Shown here piece after piece: positions 27,361 to 35,952 of a stretch of DNA of 64,000 bases. The notes beneath the pieces are model-generated. The model was not told where the DNA came from. It searched no databases and worked only from the letters and a program-made list of their open reading frames with translations. How positions within the stretch are numbered: the stretch's first letter is position 1; each line of letters begins with the position of its first letter. Source of the DNA: Thermoplasmatota archaeon (lineage in GTDB: Archaea; Thermoplasmatota; Thermoplasmata; Thermoplasmatales; Thermoplasmataceae); the NCBI GenBank assembly GCA_023381355.1, contig JAMCUL010000019.1, positions 1-64,000 of the forward strand, in the 5' to 3' direction. The position numbers and the translations under genes were made by a program.

Positions 27361-27754
27361 GGCATTCTTCACAGATGCCTCGAACCAGAACCGTTGAGGA
27401 AAGGATCTTCCCCTTAACATCTGATTCGATCTGCTTCAGATCTCCCTGAATTTCTGAATCATAAATCTTCCCACAGGACTGGCAGTAGAAATTTATGTGC
27501 GGTTCAACCCTTCCCTCGTACATTGCCCTGCCGTTGACTTCAAATGAATTGATCAGCCCACGCTCGGTGAAAACCTTCAGTATATTGTATACAGTCGCAG
27601 CTGGTATGTTGGGGTTCTCCTTCTTTACATATTCATGTATATTCTCTGCAGAAAAGTGATCCCCACTCCCCCTTTTTATATATTCAAGTATCTTGACTCT
27701 CTGTGGTGTCACTTTGAGTCCGTGATTTTTGATTTGTTCTTCGGTGATTCCCAT
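27320..27754 (-). CDS. Fur-family metal-responsive repressor
   Basis: A 144-residue Fur/PerR/Zur family regulator. The winged helix covers about residues 8-85 (KVTPQRVKILEYI, AATVYNILKVF), then the dimerisation domain with the H-x-NFYC-x2-C and C-x2-C structural zinc pairs (FYCQSCGK and GICEECL). Which metal or peroxide it senses cannot be told from the motifs. The listed TTG at 27763 is replaced by the ATG at 27754, which lies about 25 bases from a TATA-like CTTAATAAG. Divergent from hisS, convergent with folP. Confidence 0.9.
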   Translation of the reverse strand: MGITEEQIKNHGLKVTPQRVKILEYIKRGSGDHFSAENIHEYVKKENPNIPAATVYNILKVFTERGLINSFEVNGRAMYEGRVEPHINFYCQSCGKIYDSEIQGDLKQIESDVKGKILSSTVLVRGICEECLTAEKENEIVQEI

Positions 27755-27813
27755 TCTAATCAAATCATTTAATCCTTATTAAGTATTTTTAACTAACACC
27801 TTAAGGATAAGGT
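27755..27813. promoter_or_regulatory. Divergent fur/hisS promoter region with repeated CCTTA boxes
   Basis: 59 bases hold back-to-back TATA-like elements. The repeated sequences ATCCTTATTAAG (about 27770-27781) and CCTTAAGGATAAGG (27799-27812) share a TCCTTA core in opposite orientations, with CCTTAAGG itself palindromic. This could be an autoregulatory operator of the Fur-like protein. The assignment is inferred from position and symmetry. Confidence 0.35.
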
Positions 27814-29076
27814 ATGATTGATCGACTCAAAGGTTTCAGGGATTTTTATCCTGAGGACATGGAGATAAGGGAAAATATATTCAGCACGATGAGGGAGAGA
27901 GCAAGAGTTTTTGGATTCAGGCCAATCGACTATCCGAGCCTGGAACTCCTGGAAATGTTCAGATTGAAATCAGGTGATGAAATATTATCCCAGACTTACA
28001 GTTTCAGGGATAGGGGTGATCGTGAGATCACACTAATCCCGGAGGCAACACCCTCAACTGTGAGGATGCTGGTTGCAAGAAAAGACCTTCCCAGGCCGGT
28101 GAGATGGTACAATATACCCAAGCTTTGGAGATATGAGGAACCCCAATCCGGAAGAACAAGGGAACATGTCCAGATGAATGCAGATATTTTTGGAGATGAT
28201 TCTGCTGTGGCCGATGCGGACATAATCGGACTGGCCTGTTCAATCCTCAATTCCCTGGGCCTCGAATCGAGGTATGAGGTTAGAATCAATGAAAGGAAGA
28301 TAATGGAATACATCCTCACTGAATCTGGTTCACGAAATATCCTGTCGGATATGGCAGTAATAGACAGGTTTCACAAATCAGATAAGGAGGAAATTGTCAG
28401 TAAACTTTCTGCAAATGGAATGGGTAGTGAAAATGCAGAAAGGATGTATGACTTCCTGGGCAGAAAGTATAAGATAAATGCAATAGAGGAAGGGATTGGC
28501 GAATTCTTCAATTTTTCAGATTTCAGGGAAAAAATCCAGAGACTTGAGAGGACAGGAGAGATCCTTGTAGACAATGGATTCAGGGATGTTGTATTCAATC
28601 CTTCAACTGTAAGGGGACTTGCCTACTATACAGGAATTGTCTTTGAGGGATTTGACATCCAGGGCAAGTTCAGATCTATTTTTGGTGGGGGAAGATATGA
28701 CAATCTAAGTTCACTTTTCTCCGGTATTGAGATTCCGGCAGTTGGCTTTGGCATGGGAGATGCCGTTCTTGAGAACCTGATGAGGGACCTCGATCTCTGG
28801 AAACAGAAGAGTAAAGTAAGGAGATATTACATAATAGGAATTGGAGATGCGGGGAACCTGGCAGCAGTAAAGATGGCATTCTCCCTTAGAGACAGGGGGA
28901 TTCAGGCCGTTGCACACACAGGTGGGAAAAACCTGTCAAACGCAATGAAAACGGCATCAAATCTTAATTTCACGCATGCAGTGATGATTGGGAGCAAGGA
29001 AATCGAGGAAAAAAACTGTACAGTCAGAGATCTTGCATCCGGTGAACAGAAAAATGTCAACCCGGATGATATTTAA
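27814..29076 (+). CDS. hisS: Histidyl-tRNA synthetase
   Basis: A 420-residue class II synthetase of archaeal size. Motif 1 and 2 regions are visible (FRPIDYPSLE; WRYEEPQSGRTREHVQMNADIFG), the histidine-specific loops are RGLAYYTG, and motif 3 is GFGMGDAVLE preceded by GGGRYDNL. The C-terminal anticodon-binding domain follows from about residue 330. It charges tRNA-His with histidine in the cytosol. Leaderless start with a TATA-like GTATTTTTAAC about 25 bases upstream. Confidence 0.95.
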   Translation: MIDRLKGFRDFYPEDMEIRENIFSTMRERARVFGFRPIDYPSLELLEMFRLKSGDEILSQTYSFRDRGDREITLIPEATPSTVRMLVARKDLPRPVRWYNIPKLWRYEEPQSGRTREHVQMNADIFGDDSAVADADIIGLACSILNSLGLESRYEVRINERKIMEYILTESGSRNILSDMAVIDRFHKSDKEEIVSKLSANGMGSENAERMYDFLGRKYKINAIEEGIGEFFNFSDFREKIQRLERTGEILVDNGFRDVVFNPSTVRGLAYYTGIVFEGFDIQGKFRSIFGGGRYDNLSSLFSGIEIPAVGFGMGDAVLENLMRDLDLWKQKSKVRRYYIIGIGDAGNLAAVKMAFSLRDRGIQAVAHTGGKNLSNAMKTASNLNFTHAVMIGSKEIEEKNCTVRDLASGEQKNVNPDDI

Positions 29077-29151
29077 TGAAGCAGGATAAAACTGTTCATA
29101 ACCAGTTGAAAAATTTATTAATCATTTACCATTCCGTTAATAGGTGATAAA

Positions 29152-29385
29152 ATGTCAATAGCTTTTGTTCTTGTAAGTACTGTTCCCGGAAAGGAGCAGG
29201 AAGTATACAATAAGATTTCCAAGATTAACTATGTGGTTGAGATACATCCTCTCTTTGGGGAATACGACCTGATCGTCAAGATTGATGCACAGGATTTCAG
29301 TGAACTCGGTAAGGTCGTGATTGAACAGATAAGGAAGATCGATGGCGTTATAGATACGAAAACACTTGCAGGAATAAAGTTGTGA
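29152..29385 (+). CDS. Stand-alone Lrp/AsnC ligand-binding (RAM) domain protein
   Basis: A 77-residue single-domain protein with the ferredoxin-like beta-alpha-beta-beta-alpha-beta pattern of the Lrp/AsnC C-terminal domain: VLVSTVPGKEQEVYNKI, VHPLFGEYDLIVKID-like centre, and VIDTKTLAGI at the end. There is no DNA-binding domain. Such stand-alone RAM proteins form rings or dimers and may bind amino acids or pair with full-length Lrp proteins. A ribosome site AGGTGAT precedes the ATG and a TATA-like AAAATTTATTAAT lies further up. The gene is followed six bases later by a small membrane protein. Confidence 0.85.
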   Translation: MSIAFVLVSTVPGKEQEVYNKISKINYVVEIHPLFGEYDLIVKIDAQDFSELGKVVIEQIRKIDGVIDTKTLAGIKL

Positions 29386-29390
29386 TCTGA

Positions 29391-29711
29391 ATGAGTGACG
29401 TACTACCATGGTATCCTACATGGAATCTTGATATATTCCTTCTTACCATAATCGGAATCATTGCCCTGTCCCTTCTTATCTTTGGAATACTGACAGCTTA
29501 TTTTGGAAAGTCAAAGACAAGGGCTGTTGGGGGAGGGATGATCGTGGGTGCACTGATAATCGGTTTTATTACGTATTATCTCTCAGACTATGTATTCAAG
29601 CTCAGTCTGGTAAATGAGGTCATACTGGGTGCCCTGTTCTATCTTATTGCCGCAATCATAGGCGTAGTTATAGGATTACTTATATTCCTCGCTGCAATCA
29701 TGAAAACCTGA
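29391..29711 (+). CDS. Small three-helix membrane protein, function unknown
   Basis: 106 residues with three clear hydrophobic segments (about 16-40, 49-69 and 76-104), ending in a short charged tail. No known motif. It lies between the RAM-domain gene (six bases upstream) and GMP synthetase (six bases downstream) on the same strand, so all three probably share a message, though a functional link is not evident. Confidence 0.65.
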   Translation: MSDVLPWYPTWNLDIFLLTIIGIIALSLLIFGILTAYFGKSKTRAVGGGMIVGALIIGFITYYLSDYVFKLSLVNEVILGALFYLIAAIIGVVIGLLIFLAAIMKT

Positions 29712-29717
29712 GGTTTC

Positions 29718-30647
29718 ATGGTTTCGCAGATGATGGATGATGTTCTCAGGAACATAAGGGAAAATTTGGATGGAAAAGGGATCCTGGCCTGTTCAGGTGG
29801 TACTGACAGCTCAGTGCTTGCAGTGGCGAGTGCCATGGTTGCAGGCGACAACGTGAAAACAATTTTTATCGATACCGGGCTTCTCAGAATAGGAGAAAGG
29901 GAGAGGGTCCAGAAGCTTTTTGATGATTTTCACATAAATGGCCAGATAGTTGATGCATCCGACCAGTTCATTGCAAACCTGAGAGGAGTTACAGATCCTG
30001 AAAGGAAGAGGAAGGTGATAGGGGAGACCTTCATCCGGATATTTGAGGATCTGGCCACAGGAAGCGATGCTAAATACCTCCTCCAGGGGACCATTGCCCC
30101 TGACTGGATCGAGAGTGGTGGAAAGAACCGGGATGCGATAAAAAGCCACCATAACGTAGGAGGACTGCCAGAGAAGATGAACCTGAAGCTTATAGAGCCC
30201 CTCAGGGACCTCTACAAGGATGAAGTAAGACAGTTAAGCAGTGAAATGGGCCTCGATCAGTATCTCCAGCCCTTTCCCGGGCCAGGACTTGCAGTAAGAA
30301 TTATAGGTGAAGTTACAAGGGATAGACTTGACCGGCTAAGGCGTGCAACGAGGATTGTGGAAGAGATTGTGGAGGGGAAGTACGCCCCTGAGGATAGGCC
30401 GTGGCAGTATTTTGCCGTCTATGTCCCTGTTAAGACAACTGGTGTCCATGGGGACAAGAGATCCTATGGTGATACGATTGCAATAAGGGCAGTGAATTCA
30501 CTGGATGCGATGACGGCAACATTTTCCAGGATAGACTGGGAAATTATTGAGGAGATGTCAGTCAGGATAAGCAACGAGATAGAGGGGATAAACAGGGTTG
30601 TGTATGATGTCACGCATAAACCACCGGGGACAATAGAATGGGAGTAA
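29718..30647 (+). CDS. guaAB: GMP synthase, ATP-pyrophosphatase/synthetase subunit
   Basis: A 309-residue synthetase subunit without the glutamine amidotransferase domain, the split form found in archaea. The PP-loop SGGTDSS is at about 24-30, and the C-terminal dimerisation domain contains [14 protein letters not shown] and ends at the XMP-binding [17 protein letters not shown]. It aminates XMP with ammonia from a separate GuaA amidotransferase, which is not in this window. GAGG stands just upstream of the ATG. IMP dehydrogenase, the preceding step, is encoded at 42106. Confidence 0.93.
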   Translation: MVSQMMDDVLRNIRENLDGKGILACSGGTDSSVLAVASAMVAGDNVKTIFIDTGLLRIGERERVQKLFDDFHINGQIVDASDQFIANLRGVTDPERKRKVIGETFIRIFEDLATGSDAKYLLQGTIAPDWIESGGKNRDAIKSHHNVGGLPEKMNLKLIEPLRDLYKDEVRQLSSEMGLDQYLQPFPGPGLAVRIIGEVTRDRLDRLRRATRIVEEIVEGKYAPEDRPWQYFAVYVPVKTTGVHGDKRSYGDTIAIRAVNSLDAMTATFSRIDWEIIEEMSVRISNEIEGINRVVYDVTHKPPGTIEWE

Positions 30648-30716
30648 GAAGTGAAATGAATATATATTTAAAAAGAATGAGCATAGACCTTAAGCGTAAA
30701 AGAGAGATGAAATAAA

Positions 30717-31316
30717 ATGGGAAATGAACTATTAATTGCGGAAGAGGAGTACCAGAAATCAGGTGTTCACATCGGAACCCAGGTCAAGACACATGATATG
30801 GTCAAATACATATTCAAGATAAGAAATGATGGTCTTTACCTTCTGGATATAAACGCAACAGATTCAATGCTCAGAACTGCTGGAAAGATGCTGGCAAGAA
30901 TACCATACGAGCAGATACTTGTTGTTGCCCAGAGACAGTATGCATTCAGGCCAGTAACGAAGTTTTCTGAAGTTATTGGATCGAAGGCCATTGTCGGAAG
31001 GTTCATACCCGGGACACTCACAAACCACCAGCTTCCGACATATACTGAAACCAAGGCCATAGTTGTTACAGATCCACTTGCCGATACACAGGTCATGAAG
31101 GAGGCGAAAAATGTTGGAGTTCCAATAATTGCATTATGCGATGCAAACAACAAGACTGATTTTGTAGACCTCATAATACCAAGTAACAACAAGGGAAGGA
31201 GATCGCTTGCACTTGTTTACTGGATACTTGCAAGGGAAATACTGAAGAACAGGGGCCAGATAAACAACTACGAGGATTTTAAGTATACAATTGAGGACTT
31301 CGAATCTCAGATATGA
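30717..31316 (+). CDS. rps2: Small-subunit ribosomal protein S2 (uS2)
   Basis: 199 residues, archaeal length. Typical segments: GVHIGTQVKTHDM at the N-terminus, LLDINATDSMLR, FIPGTLTNHQ and VVTDPLADTQVMKEA, then ALCDANNK and SNNKGRRSLALVYW. It lies at the back of the 30S subunit. A strong TATA-like ATATATTTAAAAAG near 30661-30674 and a ribosome site GAGATGA before the ATG give this gene a short true leader. Its stop overlaps the convergent EndA gene by ten bases. Confidence 0.96.
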   Translation: MGNELLIAEEEYQKSGVHIGTQVKTHDMVKYIFKIRNDGLYLLDINATDSMLRTAGKMLARIPYEQILVVAQRQYAFRPVTKFSEVIGSKAIVGRFIPGTLTNHQLPTYTETKAIVVTDPLADTQVMKEAKNVGVPIIALCDANNKTDFVDLIIPSNNKGRRSLALVYWILAREILKNRGQINNYEDFKYTIEDFESQI

Positions 31317-32251
31317 TTTGAGGAATTGAACTCACCAATATTTTTAATTCTTCTTATTTCCACATATACAGGCTTTCCATCCATAATGGAGGCGAATATC
31401 ATGCTCTTCTTAACAGCCCCTGCCACCCTGACAGCGCGGCTCACCTCGTACCATTCCATTTTCTTTCCTGCCACGTGAATCAGGTATTCGGAATGATTCT
31501 CTATGCTGTCTTCATAAGCACGGAACGTACAACCATACTTGAATCCTGTCTTGACAATCATTCCATTCTGTACAAGGTTCCGGTAAATCAGGCTTACGTT
31601 CTCCTCAGACTCCGGGTTAGTAAGGATTGAAAATTCCTGTTCTGACAGAAATGAGACAGATCCCACCCTGTCACCCATCCACGCTGGGATGTCTTCCTGT
31701 CTCGCCAGACCTCTCTTTCCAATTTTTACAATATCCCGGGGTGTTTTTTCCTCTGTTATATTTTTCCCGTGCAGGTCAGCCGCATTGAGCCGGTAATAAG
31801 TCACATCCCCGTCATCATCCACTGAGGCAACGTTCTTTCCCAGCATCTCGTGCAGCCATGCAAAGGTGATGCTTTCCTTTTCCCTGACTGGAACCACCCT
31901 TCTTATCACAGACTGTTTCTCATTCTTTCTCACGACGTTGAAAAAGTCCGGATCAATGGAGATTTTTGTTCCTTCTTCCTTAAGCTCCAGATATACCTTG
32001 AGTTTGTGTATATCCTCCTCACCAATCAGGTTTGAAATCAAGGAGACCTCGGATTTCAGTGCTCCATTGAATGGCTCTATCCTCCTTCTGAGGTAAAGGT
32101 ATATCGCCTCATATGGCTTCAGAATGAGGTTCCTTCCATCAACGGTTCCCATTGAATACTTGTTGTGAATGAAAATCGCACTCTTGTCCCCATTGATTTC
32201 AAATGCCATACTGTTACAGATGGCTACGTGCTTTGCATTAGAATTTTCCAT
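31307..32251 (-). CDS. endA: tRNA-intron splicing endonuclease EndA, two-unit type
   Basis: 314 residues from the ATG at 32251, a tandem of two endonuclease units. The C-terminal unit holds the catalytic triad context: FKYGCTFRAY (Tyr), ENHSEYLIHV (His) and GAVKKSMIFA (Lys); the N-terminal unit lacks these residues. This alpha2 arrangement is known from Thermoplasma. It excises introns at bulge-helix-bulge sites. The listed start at 32284 would overlap the upstream GTPase by 47 bases; the ATG at 32251, preceded by a GGAAAGG ribosome site, is more likely and still overlaps by 14 bases. The pair is clearly co-transcribed. Confidence 0.9.
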   Translation of the reverse strand: MENSNAKHVAICNSMAFEINGDKSAIFIHNKYSMGTVDGRNLILKPYEAIYLYLRRRIEPFNGALKSEVSLISNLIGEEDIHKLKVYLELKEEGTKISIDPDFFNVVRKNEKQSVIRRVVPVREKESITFAWLHEMLGKNVASVDDDGDVTYYRLNAADLHGKNITEEKTPRDIVKIGKRGLARQEDIPAWMGDRVGSVSFLSEQEFSILTNPESEENVSLIYRNLVQNGMIVKTGFKYGCTFRAYEDSIENHSEYLIHVAGKKMEWYEVSRAVRVAGAVKKSMIFASIMDGKPVYVEIRRIKNIGEFNSSNHI

Positions 32252-32756
32252 TTTTCCTTTCCAGAAGCCTGATGACGATATCATCAGTCATCTTTTTCAC
32301 GGTATCCGGGATCCTGGAAGAAACCATGTATACAGGAACATTGTACTCTTTTGAAAGTGGCTCAAGATCCTCCTGCCATGTCACAGCCTCATATTTCCTG
32401 TCAATTTTAGTGGCAGATATAACCATTAAGGGCTTTCTATCGAGAATTGATACAAATTTTATAAATTTATGTATCTCCTTTTCGTTGAGTTCCTTCGTGA
32501 CGTCCGCAACAATAATGATAACGCTGGAACCAGACATGATCTTCTCATTCTCAACAAACCCGTCTATTTCCTGGATAATGAACTCACTTTCAACCTGCTT
32601 CCCGTCATAATTAACTGAGATTTTTTTCCTTAGCAGTCCCTTATTGCCAAAGTTTCCGTTATCACTGTCGTAGACTATTCTTGAAATTAAAGAACTTTTG
32701 CCGGATCCAGAGGTACCCACTACGCTTACCTTCCATATAAACCGGCTGGAAATCAT
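32238..32756 (-). CDS. Small Ras-like GTPase, archaeal
   Basis: 172 residues with a P-loop GTSGSGKSS at about 15-23, a DxxG-type IQEIDGF in the expected switch II position (Asp-Gly retained), and a base-recognition motif SATKID, in which T replaces the usual N of NKxD. The C-terminus ends in basic residues with no prenylation motif. Ras-like GTPases of this kind occur across archaea with mostly unknown function. The gene overlaps endA and is conserved beside it here, hinting at a role around tRNA or membrane processes, but this is context only. TKxD is tolerated in some small GTPases. Confidence 0.8.
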   Translation of the reverse strand: MISSRFIWKVSVVGTSGSGKSSLISRIVYDSDNGNFGNKGLLRKKISVNYDGKQVESEFIIQEIDGFVENEKIMSGSSVIIIVADVTKELNEKEIHKFIKFVSILDRKPLMVISATKIDRKYEAVTWQEDLEPLSKEYNVPVYMVSSRIPDTVKKMTDDIVIRLLERKNGKF

Positions 32757-32886
32757 GGGTCACGATTTTTTACTCAATTATAATATTTTTCCTTTCGGCA
32801 AAAAAATGCCGGAAAAAATTGGATCGGTTTATCGGCAAGGTATATAACTATGGATATGTTTATTTTTGAACTGTAATTGTAGAGGC

Positions 32887-34092
32887 ATGAAATTCAACTT
32901 TTCTGAAAGCGTGAACAGGATGAAAACCTCAGAGATCAGGGAGCTTAACAAGATGGCATCAACGCCCGGGCTCATTTCTCTTGGTGGGGGAATGCCAAGC
33001 CCTGAAACCTTTCCAAAAAAGGATCTCGAGGAGATAATGGATTACGTAATGGAGAACTTTGCTGATCTCGCACTCCAGTATGGTAACACCCTGGGAAATG
33101 ACGGGGCCAGAGAGGTCATCTCAGGAATGCTGAGGAAGACTGAAGGTATTGATACAGCAATGAAGAATATCATAATAAACTCCGGCTCCCAGCAGGGATT
33201 ATACGAACTGGCCACTGTTCTTGCAAATCCCGGTGACACGGTAATCACGGAGGAACCAACCTATGTAGGTGCAGTTTCAGCTTTTTCTGCAAACATGCTG
33301 AGGATGGAAGGCATTGAAATGGACCATCAGGGGATGATAGTTGAAAAACTGGAAGAGAAGATTAAAAAGTTGATAGGAGAGGGAAGAAACCCCAGATTTA
33401 TCTATGTGATTCCAACATTCCAGAATCCTACAGGATATACAATGCCTGAGGAAAGAAGGAGGGTACTCATAGAGATTTCAGAAAAATACAACATACCTCT
33501 TGTCGAGGATAATCCATATGGACAACTGCGGTATTATGGGAAGCCGGTTAATTCCATAAGATCGATGAGGGGAGGGGAAAACACCATCTATCTGGGCACT
33601 TTCTCGAAGGTAATGACACCGGGTCTGAGACTCGGTTACACTGTTGCTCCTGATGAGGTAATGGAGAAGTTCAACCTGATCAAACAGGCTCTGGACCTTG
33701 CCACAAATTCATTTTCTCAATATGTTGCACTCGAATATGTCAGGAGAGGAGTGATCTACAGCCAGATTGAGGAAAACAAGAAAATATACAGGGTAAAGCG
33801 TGACAGGATTGTATCTGCACTTAAGGAGAATATGGACGGAATGGCAACGTGGTCAGAGCCGGAGGGTGGTATGTTCGTCTGGGCAACCCTGAAGGGGGAC
33901 ATTGATACGCGGATGATGAGGGAGAGTGCATTTAAGAATGGCGTTGCCTATGTCAGTGGACAGGCCTTCACGACAAATGGCACCCAGAGAAGTAGTATGA
34001 GGCTCAATTTCACATTTGGGACTCCCGATCAACTTGAGGAAGGAATAAAGAGAATAAGGAAGACGGTGGATAGTTACATTGGAAAGAAATAA
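32887..34092 (+). CDS. Class I/II PLP aminotransferase, aminoadipate/aromatic type
   Basis: 401 residues from the ATG at 32887, fold-type I aminotransferase of the MocR/ARO8/LysN-like group. The N-terminal pattern ISLGGGMPSPETFP, the VIPTFQNPTG segment, VEDNPYGQLRY and the PLP-lysine motif GTFSKVMTPGLRLGY are all present. Such enzymes act on 2-aminoadipate, aromatic or branched amino acids; the exact substrate cannot be read. The listed TTG at 32866 is probably the transcription start region, being about 25 bases from the TATA-like GGTATATAAC. Its 3' end overlaps the next gene by 14 bases. Confidence 0.87.
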   Translation: MKFNFSESVNRMKTSEIRELNKMASTPGLISLGGGMPSPETFPKKDLEEIMDYVMENFADLALQYGNTLGNDGAREVISGMLRKTEGIDTAMKNIIINSGSQQGLYELATVLANPGDTVITEEPTYVGAVSAFSANMLRMEGIEMDHQGMIVEKLEEKIKKLIGEGRNPRFIYVIPTFQNPTGYTMPEERRRVLIEISEKYNIPLVEDNPYGQLRYYGKPVNSIRSMRGGENTIYLGTFSKVMTPGLRLGYTVAPDEVMEKFNLIKQALDLATNSFSQYVALEYVRRGVIYSQIEENKKIYRVKRDRIVSALKENMDGMATWSEPEGGMFVWATLKGDIDTRMMRESAFKNGVAYVSGQAFTTNGTQRSSMRLNFTFGTPDQLEEGIKRIRKTVDSYIGKK

Positions 34093-35002
34093 GATAACCA
34101 TAGTGGCGGGATCATTCGGCCATTTCCATAAGGGCCACAGGAAGCTGTTGCAGGCCGCAGTTGATACGGGAAATTATGTGATCGTAGGATTGACCTCTGA
34201 TACATATGGAAAGATTACAAAGCATTACGACTTCCCTGATTTCCCTACAAGGAAGCAGCGGATTGATTCATTCCTCAGGGAAAAGAAATGTGGTTATGAG
34301 ATAAGGGAACTGAAAGACAACACCGGGGATTCAACGAATAATCCCGATTATGACACGATTGTTGTTTCAAGGGAGACGGAGAAAAATGGGCGGATCATTA
34401 ATGAGAAGAGAAGGAAGAATGGGCTAAGGGAAATGAAAATTATTCCTGTGGATCTTGAGATGGCCGAGGATTTTTTTCCAATAAGTTCCAGGAGGATTGA
34501 AAGTGGGGAGATCGATGAGGATGGAAGGAGGCTTGAACCCGTAAAGATATCAGTAAGGACAAACATCAATATTGGCCAGAATTTGGTGGTGGGAATTCTC
34601 AGCAATGCATATCAGAATGCCCGTCTTGATGTAAAATATGAACATGACGAAAATACAGATGATCTTAGACCGGAGGAGTTTATAAGGGATCGGGATTTCG
34701 CCTTTGCAATATTATGCGATGTATCATATGATTATGAGTCAACGTTTCACCTGTTAAGGGTCAAATGTACTGCTCTCGACAGATATGGGGTTACGACGGT
34801 TGGGTACGGTCCCTCAAAGATTATCAGCGATGTGGTTTATCATCAATATGTAAGAGGTGACGGCATGAGGGAGGAAATATTCATAGAAAACGATGGTAAT
34901 GCACTCAGCAACATGGTATCGCAATCATTCCAGATGTCACTGGAACCCAGAAAAAGGCCATGGGATTATGACATGATGGACTATTTCCAGGAACAGCCCT
35001 AG
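34079..35002 (+). CDS. CoaD-like pantetheine-phosphate adenylyltransferase with extra C-terminal domain
   Basis: 307 residues. The first 155 form an archaeal-type nucleotidyltransferase: AGSFGHFHKGHRKLL (HxGH), GLTSDTYGK and the closing FPISSRRIESGEIDEDG. This matches archaeal phosphopantetheine adenylyltransferase, which makes dephospho-CoA. Residues about 160-307 are an additional domain I do not recognise, with strands around KISVRTNINIGQNLVVG and LRVKCTALDRYGVT and an acidic tail. Archaeal CoaD is usually only about 150 residues long. The start is TTG at 34079, inside the end of the aminotransferase gene. CoaBC of the same pathway is encoded at 50309. Confidence 0.8.
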   Translation: MERNKITIVAGSFGHFHKGHRKLLQAAVDTGNYVIVGLTSDTYGKITKHYDFPDFPTRKQRIDSFLREKKCGYEIRELKDNTGDSTNNPDYDTIVVSRETEKNGRIINEKRRKNGLREMKIIPVDLEMAEDFFPISSRRIESGEIDEDGRRLEPVKISVRTNINIGQNLVVGILSNAYQNARLDVKYEHDENTDDLRPEEFIRDRDFAFAILCDVSYDYESTFHLLRVKCTALDRYGVTTVGYGPSKIISDVVYHQYVRGDGMREEIFIENDGNALSNMVSQSFQMSLEPRKRPWDYDMMDYFQEQP

Positions 35003-35367
35003 GACTTTTTCCGGAAAAGTTCAATTATCACCGCAATTAACCAGAAGAACAGGATGACCACCGGAACGGATGCCGCGAAGGACGCAAGGAGGATGTAGTA
35101 GCTGGTCCCGAGAGATCCACTGCTGAAAACAGGAAAAAAAGTGTTCATTCTTATTCCCATGTTCATTATGTATTGAAGCCCCCCATGCCCTTCGGAGATT
35201 CCGTATAAATTGAATGTGCTGTTGTGGATAGCCGAATATACAGCACTGTCTGGAATCATGCTGCTCGATCCACTCATCCGGTATTTTATGAAATTGCTAT
35301 GAGACATAATAACGAGAGTTGATGCAGCCACGAAAGTGATGAGCATGATGATTTTCTGAAACTTCAT
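34999..35367 (-). CDS. Membrane protein with two terminal helices, function unknown
   Basis: 122 residues with a hydrophobic helix at about 5-24 and another at about 88-113, separated by a polar 60-residue stretch with Gly, Ser and Met that would face outside. The tail is basic (FRKKS). No family is recognised. The 3' end overlaps the CoaD-like gene by four bases on the opposite strand. It may be a real but lineage-specific protein. Confidence 0.5.
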   Translation of the reverse strand: MKFQKIIMLITFVAASTLVIMSHSNFIKYRMSGSSSMIPDSAVYSAIHNSTFNLYGISEGHGGLQYIMNMGIRMNTFFPVFSSGSLGTSYYILLASFAASVPVVILFFWLIAVIIELFRKKS

Positions 35368-35513
35368 CGCTGTGAACCATGTATATCTCGAATAAATATT
35401 TAGCTGAGACAGAAGTTATGCGAATCTCACTGCCAAACCCATTTCACATTCCATCGCATAAAATGATCAGATTCAGGTAACAATAGACATATAAACCTGT
35501 TTGAAATGTTAAA

Positions 35514-35819
35514 ATGATAATGATGGTAACCAAGGAAGAAATACTCGAGGAATTGAAGATTGTGGAGGACCCTGAAATAGGGATGGATGTTGTGAATCTG
35601 GGACTCATATACGATGTCCAGATTGATGGCGACAAGGTATACATAAAAATGACAATGACGGCTCCTACCTGCCCTGTCACACCCTGGATCCTATCTGAGG
35701 TTCAGAAAATAGTCGAGAATATGGCAGGAGTGGAAATGGCTGATGTAGAACTGGTCTGGGAGCCTCCATGGAAACCTGACAGGATGTCTGATGTAGCCCG
35801 TGAAGCACTGAACATGTGA
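35514..35819 (+). CDS. MIP18/SufT-family iron-sulfur assembly protein (DUF59)
   Basis: The ORF is 101 residues; the ATG at 35523 gives MVTKEEILEELKIV, the usual start. The family core is VEDPEIGMDVVNLGLIYDV and MTMTAPTCPVTPWI with the conserved Cys in TAPTCP. Members help load iron-sulfur clusters onto target proteins, and an ABCE1 client is encoded in this window. Monocistronic between convergent and same-strand neighbours. The first ATG at 35514 is in a run ATGATAATGATGG and cannot be separated from the others. Confidence 0.88.
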   Translation: MIMMVTKEEILEELKIVEDPEIGMDVVNLGLIYDVQIDGDKVYIKMTMTAPTCPVTPWILSEVQKIVENMAGVEMADVELVWEPPWKPDRMSDVAREALNM

Positions 35820-35904
35820 AGAAATCTTCCTGGCTATATTGACAAAAACACAAATTTATTCCAAAGAGCTGCTATATAATTTATGTGTATGAAATTTCTC
35901 ACCA

Positions 35905-35952
35905 AAAAGTGTAGTCTTTATATATAGTTTAAATATAGCAGTTTAGGTTTTT
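35905..35952 (+). promoter_or_regulatory. Strong TATA promoter of the TBP gene
   Basis: An AT-rich block TCTTTATATATAGTTTAAATATAG lies 25-40 bases before the TBP start codon, one of the best TATA matches in the window. A second TATA-like TATATAATTTATG occurs at about 35872. Since TBP binds such sites, autoregulation is plausible. Confidence 0.6.
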
